Source: Desulfospira sp963664655 (lineage in GTDB: Bacteria; Desulfobacterota; Desulfobacteria; Desulfobacterales; Desulfobacteraceae). Taken from it: a DNA stretch of 64,000 bases. The translations under genes and the position numbers were made by a program. This document shows, piece after piece, positions 42,408-51,824 of the stretch (within the stretch, counting starts at the first letter, position 1; the number at the start of each line of letters is the position of its first letter). The stretch covers positions 372,001-436,000 of the forward strand of contig CAXXHM010000001.1 in NCBI GenBank assembly GCA_963664655.2, given 5' to 3'. The notes under the pieces were generated by a model. That model ran no database searches. It was not told the DNA's origin and saw only the letters and a list, made by a program, of their open reading frames with translations.

Positions 42408-43778
42408 ATGTTCAACAGGGATATTTTAAAAAGTTTATCAAGCTGGAAAGAAAGAAATGACCGAAAACCATTGATTTTGAGAGGTGCAAGACAAGTCGGA
42501 AAAACGACAGCCATCAACCTTTTTTCAGAACAATTCGATCAATATCTGTATCTAAATCTTGAAATTAAAGCCGAGCGGGATATCTTTGAGCAGAATCATT
42601 CCATTAAAGAGTTGCGTCAGGCAATATTCTTTTATAAAAATCAGCAAAACCGCAAAGGTGCTGTTTTAATATTCATAGATGAAATTCAGAACTGCCCGTC
42701 AGCTGTTTCCTATCTCAGATATTTTTATGAATCATTTCCGGATTTGTACGTTATTGCAGCCGGGTCTCTTTTAGAGACGCTTATTGATACTCATATCAGT
42801 TTCCCGGTTGGTAGAGTTGAATACCTTGTGATGAAGCCATTAAGCTTTAAAGAGTTTCTAAGTGCGTTATCAGAAACGGCCAGTCTGGACATTCTTAATA
42901 AAACAGTCCCCGTACCTGATTTCGCACATGACAAATTGATGAAATTATTCAATACATACGCAATTATCGGGGGCATGCCGGAAATCGTTCAAAAATATTC
43001 CGTTCACAAAGACATCATTGCACTAAACAGCATCTTTGATAGTTTAATCGTTTCTTATCTTGACGATGTTGAAAAATACGCCCGGAACAGCACAATGGCA
43101 AACGTGATTCGCCATGCCGTTTCAAATGCATTTTATGAAGCAGGCAACAGGATTAAATTCCAGGGTTTTGGCAATTCCAACTACAAATCAAGAGAAATGA
43201 GTGAAGCTCTAAAAGTATTGGAAAAAGCGATGTTAATTTACCTTTTATATCCTTCTTCCTCTGTTTCAGCCCCTTTGCAGCCAAATACAAAAAAATCGCC
43301 AAGGCTCCAGGTCCTTGACACCGGAATGCTGAATTATTTTGGTGGATTTCAAAAAGATTTGTTTGGAGCCAATGGCATTGATTCTGTTTACCAAGGGAAG
43401 ATAGCAGAACATATTGTTGGACAGGAACTTCTCGCGGCTGAAACATCTCCTCTATTTAAATTGCAATTTTGGAACCGGGAAAAAAAGCAATCCAATGCCG
43501 AAGTCGATTTCCTGATTCAATATGAAAACCTGCTGATGCCCATTGAAGTAAAATCTGCTGCAACCGGACGACTTAGGTCTCTTCATCAGTTCATAGACCG
43601 GGCACCTCACAAGTATGCTGTAAGGATTTATTCCGGGAAATTAGAAGTAAATCGAATTTCGACTTTGAATGGAAGCGATTGCACCCTGCTAAACATTCCG
43701 TTTTATTTAACTGGATCTATTACCACTTATGTCGAGTGGATGATATCCAATGACAAAGTGACTCAACAAACCAAATGA
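42408..43778 (+). CDS. AAA+ ATPase with DUF4143 domain
   Basis: 456 aa. Walker A GARQVGKTTA at about residue 25-34, Walker B FIDEIQN at about 90, then the C-terminal DUF4143 with QVLDTGMLNYFGG, IVGQELLAAE, NAEVDFLI and LMPIEVKSAATGRLRSL, which looks like a PD-(D/E)xK nuclease-like end. Members are common accessory ATPases of unknown role. Codon use is more AT-rich than in its neighbours, and a transposase remnant lies next to it, so recent transfer is likely. Confidence 0.9.
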   Translation: MFNRDILKSLSSWKERNDRKPLILRGARQVGKTTAINLFSEQFDQYLYLNLEIKAERDIFEQNHSIKELRQAIFFYKNQQNRKGAVLIFIDEIQNCPSAVSYLRYFYESFPDLYVIAAGSLLETLIDTHISFPVGRVEYLVMKPLSFKEFLSALSETASLDILNKTVPVPDFAHDKLMKLFNTYAIIGGMPEIVQKYSVHKDIIALNSIFDSLIVSYLDDVEKYARNSTMANVIRHAVSNAFYEAGNRIKFQGFGNSNYKSREMSEALKVLEKAMLIYLLYPSSSVSAPLQPNTKKSPRLQVLDTGMLNYFGGFQKDLFGANGIDSVYQGKIAEHIVGQELLAAETSPLFKLQFWNREKKQSNAEVDFLIQYENLLMPIEVKSAATGRLRSLHQFIDRAPHKYAVRIYSGKLEVNRISTLNGSDCTLLNIPFYLTGSITTYVEWMISNDKVTQQTK

Positions 43779-44110
43779 ACCGGGCGAGCTACTTATTTTT
43801 GTGTTATAGTCACCAATTTTTGAGGAATCGGAGACCCCACAATCTGTATATAATTCCGGGGTTTTTCGGGAATCATCCAACCCCAATATGTTGTGCCTGC
43901 TCTGAAAAGCCAAGAATCAATTTTATAGAACATAAAATTGACGGAGTGTTCATGGTATGTAACCGGGCGATTTAAACAACAGGTGCCCTCACCAATAACA
44001 GAACAATTGTCCCCTATAAAGATCAGCCAACACCCATGGCAAAACAGATGGTCAAGGGGGCATGGCGTATATGCCTATAGCCGTGACAAGGCAATTGCTG
44101 GAGCTGCTCA
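43779..44110. other. Intergenic region, nothing recognised
   Basis: About 330 bp between the DUF4143 ATPase gene and the LPS cluster. AT-rich in the first part. Only short open frames without ribosome binding sites; no hairpin strong enough to report. Confidence 0.4.
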
Positions 44111-45097
44111 ATGAAAATTTTAATTGTTAAACTTGGTGCCTTAGGGGACGTGATCAACACCCTGCCCCTGGCCTGTGCCTTAAAACAGATTCCCGGGTGT
44201 ACCATTGACTGGCTGGTGGCCCCCTTGTCCCTGCCCCTGGTCGCTTCCCACAGGGCCGTGGACAATGCGATTGTGTTCCGGCGTACCGCAAAGTCCGCCC
44301 TCAAGGCCGTTAAGGCCATCCGAAAGACCCGGTACGACCTGGTCCTTGATCTTCAGCGGATTCTAAAATCAGGGCTGTTTACCCTGGCGGCCCGGGCGGA
44401 CAGACGGATCGGGTTTGACCGGAAACGGTGCAAGGAAATGACCTGGCTTTTTCCCTTTGAACGGATCCGGGCAAAAAATCCCCATGCCCACATGCTGGAC
44501 CAGTACCTGGAATTTGCCAGACACCTGGGGCTTACCCCCGGGTTTCCGGTATGGGATATCCCAAGAACCGCCCCCCCCGGCAAAGGCCTTCCCGGCGCCT
44601 ATGTGGTGTTGAATATCGGGGCCACCAAACCGGCCAATCTCTGGGATACGGAAAAATTTCTCACACTGGCTCAAAAAATTCAAACGGTTCTCGATCTTCC
44701 CTGTGTGATCACCGGCGGTCCTGAAGACCGCTCCAGGGCTGCCCTGATATTGGCCGGGTGTCCGGCAAAGGTCATGGATCTGACCGGAAAGACCAGCATT
44801 CCGGAACTTGTGGAAGTCATTGGCAATGCCAAAGCCGTTGTCAGCTGCGATACCGGCCCCATGCACCTGGCCGCGGCCCTCAACGTTCCCCTTGTGGCGC
44901 TTTTCGGGCCGTCAAATCCTTGCCGGACCGGCCCTTACCGGGGAACGGTTATTCAACAACCGGTAAGCTGCTCTCCGTGCAACCTTAAACACTGCAACGC
45001 ACCGGTCTGCATGGATGCCATCACTCCGGATATGGTGTTGGGCGAACTGGCAACAAAAATCAGAAAGGCATCCCCTTTACCGGAGAGTTGCAGTTGA
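44111..45097 (+). CDS. Heptosyltransferase-type glycosyltransferase (GT9)
   Basis: 328 aa. Starts MKILIVKLGALGDVINTLPLA, the family opening, and contains YVVLNIGATKPANLWDTEKFL, ITGGPEDR, the nucleotide-sugar region SCDTGPMHLAAALNVPLVALFGPSNPCRTGP and a final Cys cluster (PVSCSPCNLKHCNAPVC). It adds a heptose to the LPS inner core at the cytoplasmic face. Convergent with the rest of the LPS genes, which lie on the minus strand downstream. Confidence 0.92.
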   Translation: MKILIVKLGALGDVINTLPLACALKQIPGCTIDWLVAPLSLPLVASHRAVDNAIVFRRTAKSALKAVKAIRKTRYDLVLDLQRILKSGLFTLAARADRRIGFDRKRCKEMTWLFPFERIRAKNPHAHMLDQYLEFARHLGLTPGFPVWDIPRTAPPGKGLPGAYVVLNIGATKPANLWDTEKFLTLAQKIQTVLDLPCVITGGPEDRSRAALILAGCPAKVMDLTGKTSIPELVEVIGNAKAVVSCDTGPMHLAAALNVPLVALFGPSNPCRTGPYRGTVIQQPVSCSPCNLKHCNAPVCMDAITPDMVLGELATKIRKASPLPESCS

Positions 45098-45104
45098 TTC
45101 AAAT

Positions 45105-45824
45105 TCAAGAATAACGAGACTGCCCCGCCCAGGGCAGGACAAAAAGGCGGCTTAACAATCTGGGCAGGCCGTGTTTGGCAACGGCCCGGTCCCACCGTTT
45201 CCGGTATCGGCCAAACAAGGACGAGGAAGAAAGGCATTTCGGGCAGGCCTTGTCAAAATCAATGAGAAAGACCCCCTCATCCTGCCCGATAAGAACGTTT
45301 CCCGGATGAAGGTCGGCGTGGACCAGTTTATGTTTGACCAGAAGATCAACCTGTTCCATAACACGGGGCATGATCTGCCCGGTTTTTTTTTCATCGGCCA
45401 GGGACAGGGCCGCAAGGGTTTTGGCCTGTGGAATCTGCCGGGTGACAAGCCAGCACCGGTACCAGAACCTTCCCTGCTCCACCACCCCAAGGGGCTCGGG
45501 AACCTTTATTCCCTTTTCCCGGGCAAGACTGAGCATGGCAAATTCCAGATGGGCCCGGCTCTTGCCCCAGGCCCTGAAATACCGGTCCCGGACAAAGATC
45601 CGGAACAGTCCGCCGCGCAAAAACGGTTTGACCACCACGGCTCCTTTTCCCGGAATGTCAAACAGCCTGACCGAAGTCCTGCCGCCAAGCACATGCCCGC
45701 CGGGCAAGGAGCTATGGTTGCCACGGCCCGGCCCTTTTACCAGGTCCGATAAAATCCGCCGGTAATCTGCCGGTTCCAATGGCCCGGACACCCCCACCCG
45801 GAATCCGGGAAAGGATTTGTTCAT
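45105..45824 (-). CDS. LPS-core/Kdo-type kinase
   Basis: 239 aa from the ATG at 45824, which has AAGG eight bases upstream and lies just past the stop of the GT9 gene. A much longer open frame overlaps that gene and is unlikely. Protein-kinase-like signatures: VVVKPFLRGG (Lys), HADLHPGNVLIG (catalytic Asp) and FLIDFDKA (DFG-like). WaaP/KdkA-like enzymes phosphorylate heptose or Kdo in LPS. The C-terminus is basic. Consistent with its place in the LPS block. Confidence 0.82.
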   Translation of the reverse strand: MNKSFPGFRVGVSGPLEPADYRRILSDLVKGPGRGNHSSLPGGHVLGGRTSVRLFDIPGKGAVVVKPFLRGGLFRIFVRDRYFRAWGKSRAHLEFAMLSLAREKGIKVPEPLGVVEQGRFWYRCWLVTRQIPQAKTLAALSLADEKKTGQIMPRVMEQVDLLVKHKLVHADLHPGNVLIGQDEGVFLIDFDKACPKCLSSSSLFGRYRKRWDRAVAKHGLPRLLSRLFVLPWAGQSRYS

Positions 45825-45834
45825 TTTTAGAGCC

Positions 45835-46860
45835 TTATCCACGGCCGCCATCCGAAAGTCCCAGAACCTGCCGGCATGCGGCCAGAACCTTTTGGGCATC
45901 AATCTGCATACAGGCCTTGGTGCCGTTAGGGCAGGTCCGGTGGCCGTGGCGGCCGCAGGGCCGGCAGTTAAGATCCGCCGGTTCCACAACCCGTGACAAC
46001 GGGTTGTGCCAGGGGCCAAACCCAAACTCAGGGGATGTGGAACAAAAAACGGCCACGGTCGGCCGTTTCAAGGCCGAGGCCATGTGCAGGGTCATGCTGT
46101 CATTGGTGACCACCAGGCAGGCCCGGCTCATGAGAAAAAGGGTCCCGGGAAGGGGAAGCCTGCCTGAAAAATCTGATGCAGCCCCCTGCCGGGCGATGTC
46201 CCGGCATGTGCCGGTTTCATCTGGCCCGCCCACAAGGCAGACCCGGATTCCCATCTCTGCCAGCCGGGTGGAAAGGCGGGCAAAACCCTGCCAGTGCCAT
46301 TGTTTGGTTTCCCAGGCACTGCCCGGGGCAAAAACCGCATAAGGTCCGGATTTTGAGACCTCATCCAGAACCGCCGGGGATACGGCAGATTCACCTGGGA
46401 CAACCAGTTTCATCTCAGGCAAATCCCTGCAAGACTCCGGGCAAATTTTGACCAGGGAAAGGTTCCGTAAAACGGCATGGCCGTGTTCAAGTCGCTTGAC
46501 CCGGCGGGTATAAAGAAAAGAAAGGCTGGCATCGGAAAACCCGATCCGCTCGGGGATTGAAGCCAAAAACAGAACCAGGGAGGTCCGGTAAGACCGGTGC
46601 AGGGAGTAGACCAGGTCAAAGCGCTTTTTCTTTAGCTGGGCCGCTTTTTTCAGGATGCCGGGAAGCCCCTTTTCCCGGCCCCTCTTGTCAAACACAATCA
46701 CCTCAGAAAGATCCGGGTCCGGTGCCATGAGGGGGGCGGCCAGGGGAGTGGTCATTAATGTCACCGATGCCCCGGGATGACGCTCATGGATGGCCCGGAC
46801 CACCGGGGTTGAAAGAATCATATCCCCCAAAAAACTGCATTGTACCAATAATATCTTCAT
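45835..46860 (-). CDS. waaF: Heptosyltransferase II-type glycosyltransferase (GT9)
   Basis: 341 aa. MKILLVQCSFLGDMILSTPVVRAI at the start; AVFAPGSAWETKQWHWQGFA; VCLVGGPDE; VVTNDSMTLHMASALKRPTVAVF; and FGFGPWHNPLSRVVE with a Cys motif CRPCGRHGHRTCPNG. Very like WaaF, which adds the second heptose to the LPS core. Its ATG overlaps the stop of the GT4 gene by four bases. The symbol is by similarity. Confidence 0.87.
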   Translation of the reverse strand: MKILLVQCSFLGDMILSTPVVRAIHERHPGASVTLMTTPLAAPLMAPDPDLSEVIVFDKRGREKGLPGILKKAAQLKKKRFDLVYSLHRSYRTSLVLFLASIPERIGFSDASLSFLYTRRVKRLEHGHAVLRNLSLVKICPESCRDLPEMKLVVPGESAVSPAVLDEVSKSGPYAVFAPGSAWETKQWHWQGFARLSTRLAEMGIRVCLVGGPDETGTCRDIARQGAASDFSGRLPLPGTLFLMSRACLVVTNDSMTLHMASALKRPTVAVFCSTSPEFGFGPWHNPLSRVVEPADLNCRPCGRHGHRTCPNGTKACMQIDAQKVLAACRQVLGLSDGGRG

Positions 46861-47924
46861 TTTGCTGCCGCCCTGTAGAGTTCAAGATACTGGTCTTTGG
46901 TATGGTTGATGTCAAACCGGGTCAGGGACGCTTGGCCCTCTCCGGCCAGGCGCTTTGCCAGATCCCTGTCCTGATAGAGCCGTGTTATGGCATTTTCAAG
47001 CTCAGGTTCATTGCCCGGTTCCACCACAAGCCCGGTGACCTGATCTTTTACCAGGTCAGGGATGCCGCCGGCATCAGATACAATCACCGGAAGGCCGAAA
47101 TAAAAGGCATCCAGGATGGAAGAGCCAAGCCCCTCATCCAGAGAAGGAAGCAAAAACAGGTCAAAGCTGGAAAAATAGTCCCCGACATTGGGTTTAAACC
47201 CGGTAAACTCAATCCCCGGATTGCCGTCGGCCATAGACTCGAATCTTTCCCTGTCCGACCCGTCTCCCACAAAAACAAAATGCATGTCCGGAAACCGCTT
47301 TGTGAGCCTTAAGGCCGTGTTGATAATATGAACCTGCCCCTTGTCTTTGTTCTCCAGCGCACCCACATGGCCGATAACGAATTTGCTGTGCCAGCCCTGC
47401 TTAAGGCTTGCCGCCCGGGTCCTGTCAACCGGCAGCCGGGAAAAAGAGCTTGGAATAACCGTGCATTGGATGCCGGGATAAAGGTCTGTCAACACGGACC
47501 GGATATTGGTTGAAATGGCCGCAACCGTTTGGGCCGACCGGTAGACAAACCCGGAGATCCACCAGTTTTTAGGTCTTTTGGCAACCCGCCGGGTGAGAAT
47601 GTAGGGAATGGAAAAGAAAAGGCGGGCAGCAAGGGCCAAATGGCCTGCCGTTGCCTCATGGGCGTGAATCACATTAAACCGATTAAGGCATTTCAGGTGG
47701 CTTAAAAACGGTTTTTCAATTTCAATCCTGCCCACATCGGGGATGTCCTTCAAGGCCTTTGAAAGGCCGGAATCTTTCCGGACCACCACTGTCTGTCTCA
47801 GAAATGGGATCAGGGCTTTAACCAGAAGAAAGGTCTGTCGTTCCCCCCCCCTGAACCCTTTTTCCAGGTTGATATGACAAAGATGGAGGGGTCTGGATAT
47901 GGGCTCGCGTATAGGCTTATCCAA
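46857..47924 (-). CDS. GT4-family glycosyltransferase
   Basis: 355 aa. GT-B fold: N-terminal LCHINLEKGFRGGERQTFLL, HAHEATAGHLALAARL, and the C-terminal nucleotide-sugar part with VIGHVGALENKDKGQV, FVGDGSDRERFES, and the E-x7-E region SLDEGLGSSILDAFYFGLPVI. Probably a core or outer core glycosyltransferase. It overlaps lpxK by 8 bp and waaF by 4 bp, so it lies in one operon with them. Confidence 0.9.
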   Translation of the reverse strand: MDKPIREPISRPLHLCHINLEKGFRGGERQTFLLVKALIPFLRQTVVVRKDSGLSKALKDIPDVGRIEIEKPFLSHLKCLNRFNVIHAHEATAGHLALAARLFFSIPYILTRRVAKRPKNWWISGFVYRSAQTVAAISTNIRSVLTDLYPGIQCTVIPSSFSRLPVDRTRAASLKQGWHSKFVIGHVGALENKDKGQVHIINTALRLTKRFPDMHFVFVGDGSDRERFESMADGNPGIEFTGFKPNVGDYFSSFDLFLLPSLDEGLGSSILDAFYFGLPVIVSDAGGIPDLVKDQVTGLVVEPGNEPELENAITRLYQDRDLAKRLAGEGQASLTRFDINHTKDQYLELYRAAAK

Positions 47925-49068
47925 AACGTCTTTCCCGCTGTGAAGTTAAATTTAAATCCCTGATCAACGCCCTGAACGCTTGTTCCTGATCAACCTTAAG
48001 CTGAATACCGATAACCGCCAGATCACAAGGCCACTGGGTTTGAAAATTCATCCGGGCCCAGTCTTTTTCCGTGGTTACCAGAAGCCTAACCCCGGTCCAG
48101 GCCAGCTGTTTTTCGATCAACTGAATGTCCAGGGGGGTATATCTGTGATGATCACTGAATTCCAGATGCGCCGCCACTTGGCAGCCCAGATTCTCCACCG
48201 TGGCTGAAAAACTTGAATTTTTGGCAATCCCGGACCAGATGACCGCCTGTTTTCCCTTCAGATCGGCCAGGCTTTTCTGATGGTTGTCTTCCGCTGACAC
48301 CCATTGGGCCAGGTACGGGGAATGAAAGGTCCTGAACAGGGGCTTTGACCGGAACGTCCGAAAAATGGCCCGCCGGCCGGGACTGTCCGGGACGGCCTTG
48401 CCGGCCGGGTGTTCAGGGCACCGGGTCAGCACCACGGCACCGGCCCGTCCTGCGGCGGTCTCCAGGGGTTCTCTGAGCCGTCCGGCCGGAAGAATCCGGT
48501 TGTTTCCCAGGGGCCGGTCATGGTCAAAGAGCAGGATATCCAGATCCCGCTTTAACCGGACATGCTGAAACCCGTCATCCAGAATAATCACATCAGGGTT
48601 AAACCGTTTAACAGCCGCAAGCCCTGCCTGATACCGGTCTTTTCCCACCACCACGGGAAATGCCTTTTGGGCGGCCATCATAAAGGGTTCGTCCCCGGCG
48701 GCATCGGCATCCATGAACAGGTCCTTTCCATCCCCCACAATGCCGAAGCCGGCGTTGCCCTTGTACCCCCTGCTGATCACCACCGGTTTCTTCCCCATGG
48801 TTAAAAACAAATGGGCCAGATAAACGGCCATGGGGGTTTTGCCGGTTCCTCCGGCAACCGTATTCCCAATGGAAATTACCGGGCAGTCCAGGTGCTTTTG
48901 TTTAAAAATATTTTTTTGATACAGCCAAAGCCGAAGCTTTGTTCCTGCTGTGTAAAGAAAAGACGCTGCGGTCACCAGGCCTTCCAGGGAAAACAGGCTC
49001 ACGGCAAAATCCTGGTCAGACAACCGGACAATCCGCTGCTCAAGCTTTTTCAAAAAGGGTTGCGCCAA
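47917..49068 (-). CDS. lpxK: Tetraacyldisaccharide 4'-kinase LpxK
   Basis: 383 aa. P-loop VISIGNTVAGGTGKTPMAVYL, the DDGFQHVRLKRDLDILLFD motif, and RLREP, all typical of LpxK. It phosphorylates the 4' position of lipid A disaccharide at the inner membrane; an N-terminal hydrophobic stretch would anchor it. The start is TTG at 49068 with GGAGA about 13 bases upstream. First gene of the run lpxK, GT4, GT9, kinase. Confidence 0.93.
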   Translation of the reverse strand: MAQPFLKKLEQRIVRLSDQDFAVSLFSLEGLVTAASFLYTAGTKLRLWLYQKNIFKQKHLDCPVISIGNTVAGGTGKTPMAVYLAHLFLTMGKKPVVISRGYKGNAGFGIVGDGKDLFMDADAAGDEPFMMAAQKAFPVVVGKDRYQAGLAAVKRFNPDVIILDDGFQHVRLKRDLDILLFDHDRPLGNNRILPAGRLREPLETAAGRAGAVVLTRCPEHPAGKAVPDSPGRRAIFRTFRSKPLFRTFHSPYLAQWVSAEDNHQKSLADLKGKQAVIWSGIAKNSSFSATVENLGCQVAAHLEFSDHHRYTPLDIQLIEKQLAWTGVRLLVTTEKDWARMNFQTQWPCDLAVIGIQLKVDQEQAFRALIRDLNLTSQRERRFG

Positions 49069-49109
49069 TTTTGTGATCGTCTCCTAAGCCGACAGCCCAT
49101 AGAAAGAAC

Positions 49110-49150
49110 AACGCTGCTTCCTGAGACCTGTCTCCAGTCTCTTGTTTCTT
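49110..49150. repeat. GTCTC/GTTTC heptamer cluster after lptG
   Basis: CTGAGACCTGTCTCCAGTCT and CTTGTTTCTTGCC, the same vocabulary as other clusters in the window. It begins within three bases of the lptG stop codon. Confidence 0.5.
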
Positions 49151-49152
49151 GC

Positions 49153-50229
49153 CTATTCCGCATGCATAAGGTAAATGCTGCCGCCGATTAAAAATATCAC
49201 ATTGGTGATCCAGGCCGCCATCACAGGGGGAAGCGCGCCGGCATATCCCATGGATAAGCTCAGGCCATATATGATCCAGTAAAAAAATGAAATGGCCACC
49301 CCTAAGGCAATGGCCCCGGGCAGGTTGCGGCCGGCAAAAGAGCGCATCCCCGTGGCGGCCCCGGCTAAGGCCATGATGATGCAGATAAAGGGAAAGGCGA
49401 GCTTGCCGTGCATGTCCACTTTATAAGCCCTGGCATCATACCCTTCACTTTCAACCTTATTCACATAGGCCCTTAGCTCAAAGAAACTCATTTCATCGGT
49501 CTTTTTGACCATGGCGCCCAGGTCTTCGGGCTTGATGCCGTCATCTATTTCTTTTACGGGCTTAATCTTTACATCATAATCTTTGGTTTCCGGCCGATAG
49601 GTTTGTTCAACAACCTCCTTTAGAATCCACCTTCCGGACTGATAAACCCCTTCTTTGGCGTCCACCCTGGATATAATGTTAAAATTATCCCCCATGGTTG
49701 TGGCGGTAATATCTGAAATACTTTGGGTAACCGGATCAAAAAAATTGATATGGACCAGTGTTTTATCGGCTTTGATCCAGATATCCTGCCGCCCTTTGGA
49801 AACGGTCCCGTTTTTTTTGAGTTCAACATACCGGATATAATTGGCATCGGTCATGGATACCGGGAGAATGGTCTCACCGAGCAAAAACATGAGGGCAGCC
49901 AGGAAAAGGGCCGCCCATATGGCCGGCCTAACCAGAAAATAAACGCTGATGCCGCTTGAGCGGATAGTGGTCAGCTCGTTGCTCCGGTTCATCAGGGCAA
50001 ACACGGTCAACACCCCGAGCAGGATAGCTGCAGGCGTCAATTGAACAAACATAAACGGCACTTTAAGCAGCACATACCAGAGCCCCCGTAATAGGGTGAC
50101 ATCAGACTCAAGGAACTTGTCCATCCGTGACAGGTAATCAATAAAAATAAAGATCACCAGAATCAAGGTCTGGATGATGATGAAGAATTTTGTAAATTCT
50201 TTGAGCCAGTATTTGTGAAGACAGGTCAT
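49153..50229 (-). CDS. lptG: LPS export permease LptG
   Basis: 358 aa from the ATG at 50229, which overlaps the lptF stop by four bases (ATGA). The longer open frame would extend well into lptF. YjgP/YjgQ family: MTCLHKYWLKEFTKFFIII at the start, ANYIRYVELKKNG, a periplasmic beta-rich domain, then three C-terminal membrane segments (LGVAISFFYWIIYGLSLSMG). Together with LptF and LptB it extracts LPS from the inner membrane. Confidence 0.92.
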   Translation of the reverse strand: MTCLHKYWLKEFTKFFIIIQTLILVIFIFIDYLSRMDKFLESDVTLLRGLWYVLLKVPFMFVQLTPAAILLGVLTVFALMNRSNELTTIRSSGISVYFLVRPAIWAALFLAALMFLLGETILPVSMTDANYIRYVELKKNGTVSKGRQDIWIKADKTLVHINFFDPVTQSISDITATTMGDNFNIISRVDAKEGVYQSGRWILKEVVEQTYRPETKDYDVKIKPVKEIDDGIKPEDLGAMVKKTDEMSFFELRAYVNKVESEGYDARAYKVDMHGKLAFPFICIIMALAGAATGMRSFAGRNLPGAIALGVAISFFYWIIYGLSLSMGYAGALPPVMAAWITNVIFLIGGSIYLMHAE

Positions 50230-51413
50230 GGGGATTTTTTCCAAGCCAGGTATTTGACCAGGGCTGCAAAGAATTGATTTGCCCATGCCGGCATTCTGAC
50301 CGGTCTTTCCTTGGCATTGCGCCACAACAGAAAACCGCCGGCCCCGCCCATAATGACGTTAGGGACCCACATGCCGATGGCCGGCGGATAATGGCCGCTC
50401 TCTCCAATGGACCAGCCCGCAGCCAGAAGAAAATAATATAAAAGGAAGAAAAAAATCCCCATGCTGAACCCCGAAGACCGTCTCAGGGACAAGGACTGTA
50501 TCCCCAAAGGGAAGGCCAGAATCCCCAGGGCAAGACAGGCAAAGGGGATGGAAAATTTCTCGTGAAGAACCATGAGGGCCTCGCTTCTTTTAACGGGGTC
50601 CGATATGCCGGCTCTCAGGTGGGCGATCAGCTCGCTTAAGCTGAATTCATCATAATCTTTGTTGATCTGGCCGGGTCCCTTTTGCATGGCGGCAAGGTCA
50701 ATATTGATGTCATAATGGACAAAATGGATGGTGGACACAGAGTTGTCGTCCGTGTTGACATGATTGATCATGCCCCGGTACAGCCGGATGGTATACATAT
50801 TCTCATCTTCAAGGTGAATGAGCTTTCCGGAAGGGGCAGTGGAGATGCTGGTAACGCCCTGAGTCCGCCGGTCCTCGATAAAGATATCGGTTAAGTCCCG
50901 TGTTTTCATGTTCACATGGGACACATAAATCATGATATCCTTAAGCTGGGCGTTGAACTGCCGTTCCTGAAGGGCCAGGTCAATACTGGACCGGGCAAGA
51001 TCAATACTGGTTTTTTTAAGGGACAGCTTGCCCCATGACACCCCAAACACAGTTACCCACATGGTCAGCAGGGTTCCAAGAACACAGAAGACCAGCACCG
51101 GCGGCAATATCCGGTAAAGGGACATGCCCGCTCCCTTTAACGCCACAATTTCATTTTCCCCGGACATGCGCATGAAGGTTAACAGAATGGAAATCATAAC
51201 CGACATGGGAAGGGTAAATTCCATGAACCGTGGCAGGGTATAGACCACCATTAAAAGAATAGCGGACGGATCTGCGTTATAATTGACCACCATGTTGGTG
51301 ATCCCGGGGATCCGGGTCATCAAAAAAACAAAGGTCAGAAAAAAAAGACTGATGGCAAAGGGAGATAAAAGTTCCTGGAAAATATACCGGTTTATGGTTT
51401 TAGCTGAATTCAT
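50226..51413 (-). CDS. lptF: LPS export permease LptF
   Basis: 395 aa, the usual length. Begins MNSAKTINRYIFQELLSPF; six membrane segments in two groups (about 15-120 and 300-395); SGENEIVALKGAGMSLYRIL is a family hallmark, and the periplasmic jellyroll lies between. Partner of LptG in the LptB2FG complex. Start lacks a clear ribosome binding site. A long pyrimidine-rich repeat lies upstream. Confidence 0.93.
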   Translation of the reverse strand: MNSAKTINRYIFQELLSPFAISLFFLTFVFLMTRIPGITNMVVNYNADPSAILLMVVYTLPRFMEFTLPMSVMISILLTFMRMSGENEIVALKGAGMSLYRILPPVLVFCVLGTLLTMWVTVFGVSWGKLSLKKTSIDLARSSIDLALQERQFNAQLKDIMIYVSHVNMKTRDLTDIFIEDRRTQGVTSISTAPSGKLIHLEDENMYTIRLYRGMINHVNTDDNSVSTIHFVHYDINIDLAAMQKGPGQINKDYDEFSLSELIAHLRAGISDPVKRSEALMVLHEKFSIPFACLALGILAFPLGIQSLSLRRSSGFSMGIFFFLLYYFLLAAGWSIGESGHYPPAIGMWVPNVIMGGAGGFLLWRNAKERPVRMPAWANQFFAALVKYLAWKKSP

Positions 51414-51531
51414 TTTTACGCAAAATAATGATTACCCGAAAAATAGTCAACCATTAATAGGTTGAGAGACCGAAGGTGTTTAGGCTGAAGGGCATCGGCC
51501 AGAGGAGGCCGCACTATCTCACAGGCCCGCT

Positions 51532-51772
51532 TTCCCCCTGCCCCCCCTGCCCCACCTGCCCCACCTGCTCCACCTGCTCCACCTGCTCCACCTGCCCACT
51601 TTCTCACTTTCTCACTTTCTCACTTTCTCACTTTCCCACTTTCTCACTTTCTCACTTTCTCACTTTCCTACCCGCCCACCTGCCCACTTTCTCACTTTCT
51701 CACTTTCTCACTTTCTCACTTTCCCACTTTCCCACTTTCCCACCTTCCCACCTTCCCACTTCCCCACCCGCC
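51532..51772 (+). repeat. Long polypyrimidine tandem array
   Basis: About 240 bases almost free of purines except the periodic A. First, CACCTGCTC/CACCTGCCC nine-base units (51545-51600), then CACTTTCT/CACTTTCC eight-base units (51597-51735), then CCACCTTC-type units to about 51770. The opposite strand is pure G/A-rich. The array fills the divergent gap between lptF and thiN. It would be length-variable and may form triplex DNA. Confidence 0.95.
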
Positions 51773-51824
51773 CCGAACGACAATTCTATTGTACAGACAG
51801 GGGGTTTCATGATATGCCCCTGTC

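Noticed and set aside
45825..46025. Longer N-terminus for the LPS kinase gene
   Set aside because: Would overlap the GT9 gene by about 190 bp and has no ribosome binding site; the ATG at 45824 does.
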